Assembly (NCBI GenBank): GCA_021807565.1
Contig: JAKBCU010000001.1
Location: 1 to 63,099, forward strand
From: Pseudomonadota bacterium
GTDB lineage: Bacteria; Pseudomonadota; Gammaproteobacteria; DSM-16500
Reading direction: 5' to 3'
DNA: 63,099 nt
Shown here: piece by piece, positions 55,746 to 63,099 of the stretch
How the letters are laid out: each line of letters begins with the position of its first letter
How positions within the stretch are numbered: the stretch's first letter is position 1
The notes under the pieces: model-generated
The model's database searches: none
The model's input: the letters and a program-made list of their open reading frames with translations, nothing else
What the model was told of the DNA's origin: nothing
Program-made: the position numbers and the translations under genes

Positions 55746-55880
55746 AAATTCTCTCGTTTTGTGGGTTAAAAGCAGTTCATTAACAAGGCATTATTGTATA
55801 TTATGCGTGCATTATAACGGAATTTTTGGATAAATTAAACCAAACCTACGAATTTAAGCCAAAATACATTGGCTCAATAA

Positions 55881-55903
55881 AATGTCTCTTGTTAAGAGAC
55901 ATT
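55881..55903 (-). terminator. Strong hairpin terminator of the 61-residue protein gene
   Basis: A perfect 10-bp stem (AATGTCTCTT with AAGAGACATT, loop of three) lies 47 bases beyond the small gene's stop. On the minus strand it is followed by TTATT, so it fits a rho-independent terminator for that gene. Confidence 0.6.
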
Positions 55904-55949
55904 ATTCTGTCACCCTCAATCGGATTATTTTGGCAATCAAATCAAATGG

Positions 55950-56135
55950 TTATTTGCTCATCGTGGAAAAGCGAGACGGGGTCGTGATCGTGGGTTCTGG
56001 ATGCGGGGGGATGGGCTGAGCTGAGGGAGGAGTAGAGGAGGGTTCTAGTAGAGTGTTCAGCAAGGTGACTGCTGTTGCTTGAACGGTGATTTGCGTCGCC
56101 ATGGATACAGACTTTGAGAAAAAAAATTTGAGCAT
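55950..56135 (-). CDS. Small unknown protein with Pro-rich tail
   Basis: A 61-residue product, MLKFFFSKSVSMATQITVQ onward. Its ATG at 56135 lies four bases behind a perfect AGGAGG, the strongest ribosome site in the area; the longer frame to 56162 is therefore rejected. The N-terminal half is weakly hydrophobic, with TVQATAVTLLNTLLE as a likely helix; the rest is rich in Pro, Ser and Thr (STPPSAQPIPPHPEPT). Function is unknown. A good terminator follows. Confidence 0.55.
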   Translation of the reverse strand: MLKFFFSKSVSMATQITVQATAVTLLNTLLEPSSTPPSAQPIPPHPEPTITTPSRFSTMSK

Positions 56136-56380
56136 AATACCTCCTGGATCAGTGTTGTCCATTTATCAGTGATGTCTTTAAGAAGCTAAACCATATTGTT
56201 TCTGACGTCAATTAAGATGTGATAGAATAGGCAAGAATTACGGAATTTGATTTTTTTTTACCAAATTCAATGGATCGAGATTGTTTTATTTATCTTGCAG
56301 TTAAGGATTGAATTTTTATCTCAAAATATGGTTAAATCCCCTATTTTCAAAAAATAGGTGTATTTAGGGTTTTTTTAGTT

Positions 56381-56465
56381 GCGAAAGTGGCGGAACTGGT
56401 AGACGCGCTGGATTTAGGTTCCAGTGGGGCAACCCGTGAGAGTTCGAGTCTCTCCTTTCGCACCA
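56381..56465 (+). tRNA. tRNA-Leu(TAG)
   Basis: A complete class II tRNA of 85 bases with encoded CCA: acceptor GCGAAAG/CTTTCGC, anticodon stem CTGGA/TCCAG with loop TTTAGGT (anticodon TAG, leucine CTA/CTN codons), a long variable arm (TGGGGCAACCCG) and T-loop AGTTCGAGTCT. It is just upstream of tig, as in many gammaproteobacteria. Confidence 0.96.
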
Positions 56466-56588
56466 TGTTATGATAACTGAATCAGTTTCATTGCCTGGTG
56501 TTTTTGACTATACTACCCCATAGTGACGGATGAGGATAATCGTGTTATCTGCTTGATTTTATTTGATTATTTATTATAGAGGGTTGTT

Positions 56589-57878
56589 ATGCAAGTATCT
56601 GTTGAATCTCCAAGCAAGCTTGAACGACGAGTGACCGTGATCGTTCCTGCTGAGACGTTGAATGAAGCGTATCATCAAAAATTGAATCGCTTGACTAAAA
56701 CGGCGAAAATAAATGGATTTCGCCCTGGCAAAATACCCTTGCATGTGATCAAACAACATTATGGCGATAAAGCGCAACAAGAAGCATTAAGTGAAGTGAT
56801 CCAGTCTTCATTTTATGCAGCGATTACCCAAGAAAAACTGAATCCAGTCGGTGTTCCTTCTGTAGAGCCAAAGGCGGTGCTTGCCAATCAGCCACTTGAA
56901 TTTGTGGCCAGTTTTGAGATTGTGCCAGACATTGAACACGTGAAATTTGAACTCAATACACTAGAAAAACTCACAGCAACTATTGTAGAGGCAGATATTG
57001 AAAAAGTATTATCTTATTTAAAAGAACAACATCGAACTTGGAAAAAGGTAGATCGTGCCGCTCAAGAAAAGGATCAAGTTGTCGTTGATTTTAGTGGTAG
57101 TATTAATGGGGAGGCATTCTCGGGAGGACAAGCCCATGATTATCCTATTGTGTTAGGCAGCAATACGATGGTTTCTGGGTTTGAAGAAGGTGTTATTGGC
57201 ATGAAAGCCGGTGAAGACCGCACGATCAAAGTGACCTTTCCTGAGGATTACTTTGCAAAAGAAGTTGCTGGAAAAGAAGCTGCATTTGACATTAAAGTCA
57301 TTTCAGTATCGGAGCCTAATGAAGTTGAGTTTACTGCTGAGCTGGTTAAGAAGTTGGGAGTGAAAAGTGGTAATCGAGAAGATTTGACGGAGGAAATCAG
57401 AAAAAACTTGGAACGTGAATTAGCTCGTGTCGTTAAGCTTAAACTTAAATCAAATATATTTGATATCTTGCTTGAACAAAATCCAATGGAAGTGCCTAAG
57501 GCATTAATTGAGCAAGAAGCAAAACGCATTCATGATCAAGTTCATCCGCATCACAGTGAAGATCATCATCATTCAGATGATGAAATGGCTTCTTTTAATC
57601 AAGCGGCGAAACGTAATGTCGCATTAGGCCTGTTAGTAGCAGAGCTCGTTAAAAAAAATCAATTGTCCGTTAATCAAGATCTCGTCCAAGCCCATATTGC
57701 TGGCATGTCGAGTGTATATGAGAACCCAGCAGAGGTCATTCGTTGGTATGAAAACAATAAACGCGCTTATACTGATATTGAGATGCAAGTGTTAGAAGAT
57801 CAAGTCATTGAACTGTTACTGAAAAATGTGTCAATTACTGAAAAAGTCATTGGATATCACGAATTGATTAATGCATAA
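56589..57878 (+). CDS. tig: Trigger factor
   Basis: Trigger factor is the ribosome-bound chaperone and prolyl isomerase. The ribosome-binding tail signature GFRPGKIP is at about 41-48; the PPIase domain has DQVVVDFSGSINGEAFSGG and GFEEGVIGMKAGE. The C-terminal chaperone arm carries a His-rich insert (HPHHSEDHHHSDDE) not found in E. coli Tig. Length 429 is normal. GAGGG precedes ATG. clpP, clpX and lon follow in the usual order. Confidence 0.97.
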   Translation: MQVSVESPSKLERRVTVIVPAETLNEAYHQKLNRLTKTAKINGFRPGKIPLHVIKQHYGDKAQQEALSEVIQSSFYAAITQEKLNPVGVPSVEPKAVLANQPLEFVASFEIVPDIEHVKFELNTLEKLTATIVEADIEKVLSYLKEQHRTWKKVDRAAQEKDQVVVDFSGSINGEAFSGGQAHDYPIVLGSNTMVSGFEEGVIGMKAGEDRTIKVTFPEDYFAKEVAGKEAAFDIKVISVSEPNEVEFTAELVKKLGVKSGNREDLTEEIRKNLERELARVVKLKLKSNIFDILLEQNPMEVPKALIEQEAKRIHDQVHPHHSEDHHHSDDEMASFNQAAKRNVALGLLVAELVKKNQLSVNQDLVQAHIAGMSSVYENPAEVIRWYENNKRAYTDIEMQVLEDQVIELLLKNVSITEKVIGYHELINA

Positions 57879-57902
57879 CTATTCATATAAGGAAACTATA
57901 AG

Positions 57903-58547
57903 ATGAGCTATTACAGTAATTCAGATGCCTTAAGCTCGACGCTTGTTCCTATTGTTGTTGAACAAACCACACGTGGCGAACGTTCTTATGATATTTTTTC
58001 CAGATTATTGAAAGATAGGGTGGTATTTATTGTAGGGCCTATCGACGATACCGTTTCAAATTTGGTCGTAGCTCAATTATTGTTTTTAGAATCTGAAAAT
58101 CCAGATAAGGATATTTCTCTTTATATCAACTCACCCGGCGGTGTGGTTTCGGCAGGTTTGGCAATTTACGATACCATGCAATTTATTAAGCCTGATGTGA
58201 GCACAATGTGTCTTGGACAAGCCGCTAGCATGGGTGCTTTGTTATTGGCGGGTGGCGCGGCAGGTAAGCGTTATTGTTTACCGAATGCACGGGTCATGAT
58301 TCATCAGCCGTTAGGCGGGGTACAGGGGCAGGCTTCTGATATTGCCATTCATGCAGAAGAGACACTTAAAGTGCGTGCGCGTTTAAATAAGATTTTAGCT
58401 ACGCACACAGGACAACCCGAAGAGGTGATTGCCAAAGATACCGATAGAGATAATTTTATGAGTCCTGAGAGGGCAATGGAATATCGATTAATTGATAAGA
58501 TTTTAACGGGCCGTCATCTTGTTCCCAGCAAGGAAAAAGTGACTTGA
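57903..58547 (+). CDS. clpP: ATP-dependent Clp protease proteolytic subunit
   Basis: ClpP forms the 14-mer serine protease chamber served by ClpX. The triad is Ser109 ([14 protein letters not shown]), His134 ([12 protein letters not shown]) and Asp183 (DTDRDNFM). Length 214 is normal and the propeptide region is present. It begins 25 bases after tig, so both are likely one transcript with clpX. Confidence 0.98.
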   Translation: MSYYSNSDALSSTLVPIVVEQTTRGERSYDIFSRLLKDRVVFIVGPIDDTVSNLVVAQLLFLESENPDKDISLYINSPGGVVSAGLAIYDTMQFIKPDVSTMCLGQAASMGALLLAGGAAGKRYCLPNARVMIHQPLGGVQGQASDIAIHAEETLKVRARLNKILATHTGQPEEVIAKDTDRDNFMSPERAMEYRLIDKILTGRHLVPSKEKVT

Positions 58548-58606
58548 AATTCAATCAATTGACTCCATATAACAAGATAATGAAATGATATTGAGGTTAT
58601 GTCCTT

Positions 58607-59875
58607 ATGAGTAGTGGTGCGGGTAAAGACAAAGTATTGCATTGCTCATTCTGCGGAAAGAGTCAGCACGAAGTGAAAAAACTGATTGCCGGACCTTCTG
58701 TCTATGTGTGTGACGAATGTGTAGCACTGTGTAATGAAATTATTCACGAAGAATCTAAACATACTCAATCAGCGGAATCTGCACTGCCTAAGTTACCTAC
58801 CCCCACTGAAATTTGCAAGATTTTAGATGAATATGTCATTGGGCAGCCGTACGCTAAAAAAACATTATCTGTTGCCGTATATAATCATTACAAGCGGTTG
58901 CGTAATAAGATTAAAGAGAATGAGGTTGAGTTAAGCAAAAGTAATATTTTATTACTGGGTCCAACGGGTAGCGGTAAAACGTTATTAGCCGAAACGTTGG
59001 CTAGGTTGTTAAATGTTCCTTTTGTGATAGCTGATGCAACAACCCTGACTGAAGCGGGTTATGTCGGTGAAGATGTTGAAAATATCATCCAAAAATTGTT
59101 ACAGAAGTGTGATTATGATGTTAGCAAAGCCCAAACAGGTATTGTCTATATCGATGAAATTGATAAAATTTCTCGTAAATCGGAAAACCCATCGATTACA
59201 CGTGATGTGTCAGGGGAAGGTGTACAGCAGGCGTTACTCAAACTGATTGAAGGTACTATTGCTTCTATTCCCCCTCAAGGTGGTCGTAAACATCCGCAAC
59301 AAGAGTTTATCCAAGTAGACACCAAAAATATCTTGTTTATTTGCGGGGGTGCATTTGCCGGATTAGATAAGGTCATAAGAGAACGATCAGAAAAATCAGG
59401 TATTGGTTTCTCAGCAGAGATACATGGTAAAGAGGATGCCAAATCAAATGATCAATTATTGAGAGAAGTGGAACCTGCGGATCTGATTCGTTATGGTCTG
59501 ATACCAGAACTGATTGGTCGTTTGCCTGTTCTCGCCACGCTAGAAGAATTGGACAAAGCTGCTTTGGTTAAGATTTTAACAGAACCTAAAAATGCTTTAG
59601 TGAAACAATATCGCAAGTTGTTTGAAATGGAAGGATCCATGCTTGAAATTCGTGATGCCGCGTTACAAGCCATCGCTGATCGCTGTGTAGAAAAGAAAAC
59701 GGGAGCACGCGGTTTACGCTCCATTCTTGAAAAAGTGCTGTTAGATTCAATGTATGAATTGCCATCATTGACCAATGTAACAAAAGTGATTGTTGATGAG
59801 GGATGTATAACAGGTGAATCAAAGCCGATTATCATGTATGAAAATACTGAACAGGCATTTGCTGTGTCTGAGTAA
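58607..59875 (+). CDS. clpX: ATP-dependent Clp protease ATP-binding subunit ClpX
   Basis: ClpX unfolds substrates and passes them to ClpP. The zinc-binding domain has cysteines 13, 16, 35 and 38; Walker A is GPTGSGKT, Walker B YIDEIDKI, and the IGF-type loop (SGIGFSAEI) for ClpP docking is present. Length 422 is normal. Upstream TTATGTCCTTATG leaves no strong ribosome site. Confidence 0.97.
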   Translation: MSSGAGKDKVLHCSFCGKSQHEVKKLIAGPSVYVCDECVALCNEIIHEESKHTQSAESALPKLPTPTEICKILDEYVIGQPYAKKTLSVAVYNHYKRLRNKIKENEVELSKSNILLLGPTGSGKTLLAETLARLLNVPFVIADATTLTEAGYVGEDVENIIQKLLQKCDYDVSKAQTGIVYIDEIDKISRKSENPSITRDVSGEGVQQALLKLIEGTIASIPPQGGRKHPQQEFIQVDTKNILFICGGAFAGLDKVIRERSEKSGIGFSAEIHGKEDAKSNDQLLREVEPADLIRYGLIPELIGRLPVLATLEELDKAALVKILTEPKNALVKQYRKLFEMEGSMLEIRDAALQAIADRCVEKKTGARGLRSILEKVLLDSMYELPSLTNVTKVIVDEGCITGESKPIIMYENTEQAFAVSE

Positions 59876-59982
59876 GAAGTTTCTTCATCTATTTTATCCA
59901 TATAGATTATAATCAAGATAAGAGGGTTGCAGTCTATGCTGTTAAACCTGTTTCTGAATTAGCTATTTTAGAGGGCTAACCT

Positions 59983-62412
59983 ATGACGACTAGCGCAACT
60001 GATAAAAATCTGTTAGGGGTTCCAGTACTACCGCTACGTGATGTGGTAGTGTATCCGTATATGGTTGTTCCTTTGTTTGTAGGGCGTGAACGTTCCATTA
60101 AAGCGCTTGAAGTGGCTATGGCGGTGGATAAGCAAATTTTGGTTACAACACAAAAACATGCTGCAGAAGATCAACCGTCAGAAGAAAGTGTATATCATTT
60201 GGGCACATTGGCCACTGTGTTGCAATTGTTAAAATTACCAGATGGTACGGTGAAAGTATTGATTGAAGGTGTCAGGCGCGCCAAAATTGCAAAATTCTTA
60301 ACGAATAAAGATTATTTTTTAGCAGATATTGAATTGGTGGATGATGAAAATGTGGCTTCTAAAGACATTGAGGTATTGACGCGCTCATTGAAGTCACAGT
60401 TTGAACAGTATGTGAAGTTGAATCGAAAAATTCCCACTGAAATTTTAGCCTCCGTATTGGCGATTGAAGATGGCGGACGATTAGCAGATACCATCGCAGC
60501 GCATTTATCCTTAAAATTAGAAGAAAAACAAAGAATACTTGAAATGATTGATCTTGATAAACGACTGGAAACACTAGTCGGTGCCATGGAATCTGAGATT
60601 GATATGCTGCAGGTAGAGAAAAAAATTCGTGGCCGTGTTAAACGACAAATGGAAAAAACCCAGCGTGAGTATTATCTTAATGAACAAATGAAAGCTATTC
60701 AAAAAGAATTGGGTGAGCTGGAAGATGTCCCGAATGAACTCGAATCCTTAGCAAAAAAAATTGAAGCATCAGGTATGCACAAAGAAGCGCATGAAAAAGC
60801 CATTGCCGAATTAAATAAATTGAAAATGATGCCGCCTATGTCTGCAGAAGCCACAGTGTCTCGTAATTATCTTGATTGGATGTTGGCGTTACCTTGGAAA
60901 AAACGTTCAAAACTCAAAATCAGCTTAACAGAAGCAGAGAACATTTTAGAAGAAGAACATTACGGATTAAAAGAAGTCAAAGAACGGATTATTGAATATT
61001 TAGCGGTTCAGAAGCGCGTGAAAAAACTAAAAGGTCCTATTTTATGCTTAGTAGGTCCGCCAGGTGTGGGTAAAACCTCATTAGGCGAATCGATTGCAAA
61101 AGCGACCGGACGTCAATTTATTCGCATGTCGTTAGGCGGTGTACGTGATGAGGCTGAAATACGTGGACATAGACGAACGTATATCGGTGCTATGCCGGGT
61201 AAGATTATTCAAAAAATATCAAAAACAGATGTTTGTAATCCATTCTTTTTGTTGGATGAGATTGATAAGATGGCAATGGATTTTCGAGGAGATCCAGCCT
61301 CCGCATTGCTTGAAGTATTAGACCCAGAACAAAATCACGCCTTTAATGATCATTATCTAGAGGTCGATTATGATCTATCCGATGTGATGTTTGTTGCAAC
61401 AGCCAATACGCTAGAAATTCCGCCCGCATTACGGGATCGTATGGAAATTATCCGAATTCCAGGTTACACCGAAGATGAAAAGATTAATATCGCATTAAGA
61501 CATTTGGTGCCTAAGCAAATGGTGGCTAATGGATTGAAAGAGTCTGAAATTGAGATTCCTCAAGAAACTGTACAATATATTATTCGCCATTATACCCGTG
61601 AAGCAGGTGTTCGAAATTTGGAGAGAGAAATTTCTAAGATTATGCGCAAGGTAGTCAAAGACATTTTATTAGACCATAAGGCTAAGAAAAAACGCATTGC
61701 AATCAGTGACCTAGAGAAATATTTAGGTGTAAGACGTTATCGTTATGATATGGCTGCTGAAAAAGACCAGATTGGCCAAGTTAAAGGCTTAGCTTGGACT
61801 GAGGTAGGTGGTGAAATGATGGAAATTGAAGCTGTAACAGTGCCTGGTAAAGGAAAAACAATTTACACGGGTCAGCTGGGTGAGGTGATGCAAGAATCCA
61901 TACAAGCGGCCTTAACAGTGGTTAAGGCAAGAGCACCTTTGTTAGGCATTTCCAAAGAATTTTTTAACACGCATGATATTCATATTCACGTACCAGAAGG
62001 AGCTACGCCCAAAGATGGGCCCAGCGCAGGAATTAGCATGTGTACGGCACTCGTTTCGGTTATTACCCAAATTCCTGTCAGAGCGGATTTTGCCATGACA
62101 GGCGAAATAACGCTTCGCGGAGAGGTGCTCGCTGTGGGTGGTATTAAAGAAAAATTATTGGCTGCACATCGAGGAGGCATTAAGAGTGTGATTATTCCAA
62201 TCGAAAATGTTAAAGATTTGAAGGAAATACCTGATAATATCAAAAAAAACTTAGATATTAAGTCCGTGCGCTGGATAGATGAAGTGCTAGCTTACGCATT
62301 AAAGGGCTACCCGGAATATTTATCGAGTCGTCGAAAAAAGATAAAAAGTAAAACAATGGTGAGCGGAACTCAGAAAAAAATACGTAAGGGGGATCGCGCA
62401 AGAGCGCATTAA
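59983..62412 (+). CDS. lon: ATP-dependent protease Lon
   Basis: Lon is the AAA+ serine protease that degrades misfolded and short-lived regulatory proteins. The 809-residue chain holds the LAN substrate domain (VPVLPLRDVVVYPYMVVPL), a coiled coil, Walker A GPPGVGKTS, Walker B PFFLLDEIDKM and the catalytic Ser-Lys dyad in DGPSAGISM and GGIKEKLLAAHRGG. A basic tail (SRRKKIKSKTMVSGTQKKIR) is longer than in E. coli (784). Confidence 0.98.
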   Translation: MTTSATDKNLLGVPVLPLRDVVVYPYMVVPLFVGRERSIKALEVAMAVDKQILVTTQKHAAEDQPSEESVYHLGTLATVLQLLKLPDGTVKVLIEGVRRAKIAKFLTNKDYFLADIELVDDENVASKDIEVLTRSLKSQFEQYVKLNRKIPTEILASVLAIEDGGRLADTIAAHLSLKLEEKQRILEMIDLDKRLETLVGAMESEIDMLQVEKKIRGRVKRQMEKTQREYYLNEQMKAIQKELGELEDVPNELESLAKKIEASGMHKEAHEKAIAELNKLKMMPPMSAEATVSRNYLDWMLALPWKKRSKLKISLTEAENILEEEHYGLKEVKERIIEYLAVQKRVKKLKGPILCLVGPPGVGKTSLGESIAKATGRQFIRMSLGGVRDEAEIRGHRRTYIGAMPGKIIQKISKTDVCNPFFLLDEIDKMAMDFRGDPASALLEVLDPEQNHAFNDHYLEVDYDLSDVMFVATANTLEIPPALRDRMEIIRIPGYTEDEKINIALRHLVPKQMVANGLKESEIEIPQETVQYIIRHYTREAGVRNLEREISKIMRKVVKDILLDHKAKKKRIAISDLEKYLGVRRYRYDMAAEKDQIGQVKGLAWTEVGGEMMEIEAVTVPGKGKTIYTGQLGEVMQESIQAALTVVKARAPLLGISKEFFNTHDIHIHVPEGATPKDGPSAGISMCTALVSVITQIPVRADFAMTGEITLRGEVLAVGGIKEKLLAAHRGGIKSVIIPIENVKDLKEIPDNIKKNLDIKSVRWIDEVLAYALKGYPEYLSSRRKKIKSKTMVSGTQKKIRKGDRARAH

Positions 62413-62433
62413 TAAAAAAAAGAGAGACATCGC

Positions 62434-62463
62434 TTGACATAAGTTTCCTGCAATTGGTATAAA
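62434..62463 (+). promoter_or_regulatory. Sigma-70 promoter of hupB
   Basis: TTGACA (62434-62439) and TATAAA (62458-62463) are separated by 18 bases, a near-consensus promoter 99 bases before the hupB start. It indicates that hupB has its own strong promoter rather than depending on lon. Confidence 0.75.
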
Positions 62464-62562
62464 TCACACATCAAATTTACCCCTAACTAACAAGCTGGGG
62501 TAACAGGTGGGAAAGCGTCATTCAACGTACTTTAATTATGGATTGAACAAGGTAGAGGACAT

Positions 62563-62859
62563 ATGAACAGAGCAGAGCTTGTTGAAGTTATTGCAGACAA
62601 TGCGGAAGTGACTAAGGCTGCTGCAGAGCGTGCATTGGTTGCACTACTCGATGCAATTACCTCATCATTGAAAAAAGATGAACCAGTTGTTCTGGTTAAT
62701 TTTGGTACATTTGTTGTGAAGCAACGAGCAGCAAGAAAAGGCCGTAATCCTCAAACAGGACAAGAAATAAAGATTAAAGCGGCAAAAGTAGTCGGCTTTA
62801 AAGCGGGTAAGGCTTTAAAAGAAGCCGTCAAGGAAGAGACCAAAGCGTCCTCAACTTAA
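62563..62859 (+). CDS. hupB: DNA-binding protein HU-beta
   Basis: HU dimers bend and compact DNA. The 98-residue product has [44 protein letters not shown] (the DNA-binding arm with the Asn-Pro tip) and [15 protein letters not shown]. It is slightly longer than the usual 90, with a charged C-terminal tail (EETKASST). GGTAGAGGACAT precedes ATG. Confidence 0.97.
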   Translation: MNRAELVEVIADNAEVTKAAAERALVALLDAITSSLKKDEPVVLVNFGTFVVKQRAARKGRNPQTGQEIKIKAAKVVGFKAGKALKEAVKEETKASST

Positions 62860-62980
62860 GTGTTTCGGATAAAAACTGTCACGTCTTTTTCCAGCACGAT
62901 GAATTCACTGTGGAATTCTGATAGTTTCGGTGCATGCTTTTTGCAGATATTAAACAAGGATGTGTTGTGTAGTCTGTTAT

Positions 62981-63056
62981 GGGTGCTTAGCTCAGCTGGT
63001 AGAGCATCGCCCTTACAAGGCGAGGGTCGGGGGTTCGAACCCCTCAGCACCCACCA
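62981..63056 (+). tRNA. tRNA-Val(TAC)
   Basis: A complete 76-base cloverleaf with encoded CCA: acceptor GGGTGCT/AGCACCC, D-arm GCTCAGCTGGTAGAGC, anticodon stem TCGCC/GGCGA with loop CTTACAA (anticodon TAC) and T-arm GGGGGTTCGAACCCCT. It follows hupB, as in many gammaproteobacteria, and is the second valine tRNA of the window. Confidence 0.97.
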
Positions 63057-63099
63057 CGTAACAGATAGTGGCTAGTCCAATCCAAAATGAAAATGGACA

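Noticed and set aside
1-63099. CRISPR arrays, insertion sequences, integrases, rRNA operon, prophage genes
   Set aside because: No regularly spaced repeats, transposase- or phage-like proteins, or rRNA sequence were recognised.

Overview
The window is a chromosomal segment of an AT-rich gammaproteobacterium, most likely of the order Legionellales (Legionella, Coxiella, Aquicella or Berkiella relatives). The reasons are the gammaproteobacterial gene orders (lnt-leuS-lptE-holA-nadD-rsfS-rlmH, tig-clpP-clpX-lon-hupB, mraZ-rsmH-ftsL-ftsI, gatCAB), an LbtU-type porin, an RT0821/Lpp0805-type surface protein, a DUF2608 HAD protein, and several proteins with the look of intracellular-lifestyle effectors. 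Genus and species cannot be fixed from the sequence alone.

Layout. 1-2.3 kb (minus): the 5' part of a Rickettsia-type isocitrate dehydrogenase gene behind murF. 2.4-4.8 kb (plus): a two-helix/coiled-coil protein of unknown function and an RhlE-like RNA helicase. 5.0-13.0 kb (minus): one long run lnt-leuS-lptE-holA-nadD-rsfS-rlmH-parB. 13.2-25.3 kb: an LbtU-like porin, nth, an ArnC-like glycosyltransferase, an SDF-family symporter, a proline-rich secreted protein, tamA-tamB, an S58 peptidase, a Nit1-type amidase and a small outer-membrane barrel. 25.3-29.4 kb: queF, a small gene, crcB plus DUF190, galU-ugd. 29.4-43.4 kb: a more accessory and visibly more AT-rich stretch. It holds a short PRPP synthetase paralogue, an FAD monooxygenase, a lipase-like hydrolase, a 1180-residue Deg9-like protease with nuclear-localization-like signals, a HAD/transglutaminase-like fusion, a dihaem cytochrome with a porin, and an SDR-DoxX/DUF2269 module ending near a tRNA-Val(CAC). 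43.5-63.1 kb is again mostly housekeeping: gltX, a truncated dcw cluster (mraZ-rsmH-ftsL-ftsI), fabI-gatBAC, folD, a putative carrier-like effector, tRNA-Leu, tig-clpP-clpX-lon-hupB and tRNA-Val(TAC).

How the genes work together. The housekeeping blocks cover LPS and lipoprotein export (lptE, lnt, tamAB), division and wall synthesis (mraZ, rsmH, ftsL, ftsI, murF), charging of Leu, Glu and amidated Gln/Asn tRNAs (leuS, gltX, gatCAB), and protein quality control (tig, clpP, clpX, lon). galU-ugd supply UDP-glucose and UDP-glucuronate for the cell envelope.

The most unusual content is a set of candidate host-directed proteins. Two of their genes, the 200-residue two-helix protein at 2.47 kb and the Deg9-like protease at 33.65 kb, are each preceded by a sequence matching the published PmrA element (cTTAA-N2-TT-N2-cTTAA) at 11 of 12 defined positions. 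PmrA is the regulator that controls Dot/Icm secretion genes and effectors in Legionella and Coxiella. The protease combines basic NLS-like clusters, a poly-serine tract, a possible His-Me-finger-like segment, an intact His-Asp-Ser trypsin fold, Deg9-type PDZ sequence and a long acidic tail; this resembles eukaryotic nuclear HtrA/Deg proteins. No CRISPR array, insertion sequence, rRNA operon or prophage was seen.
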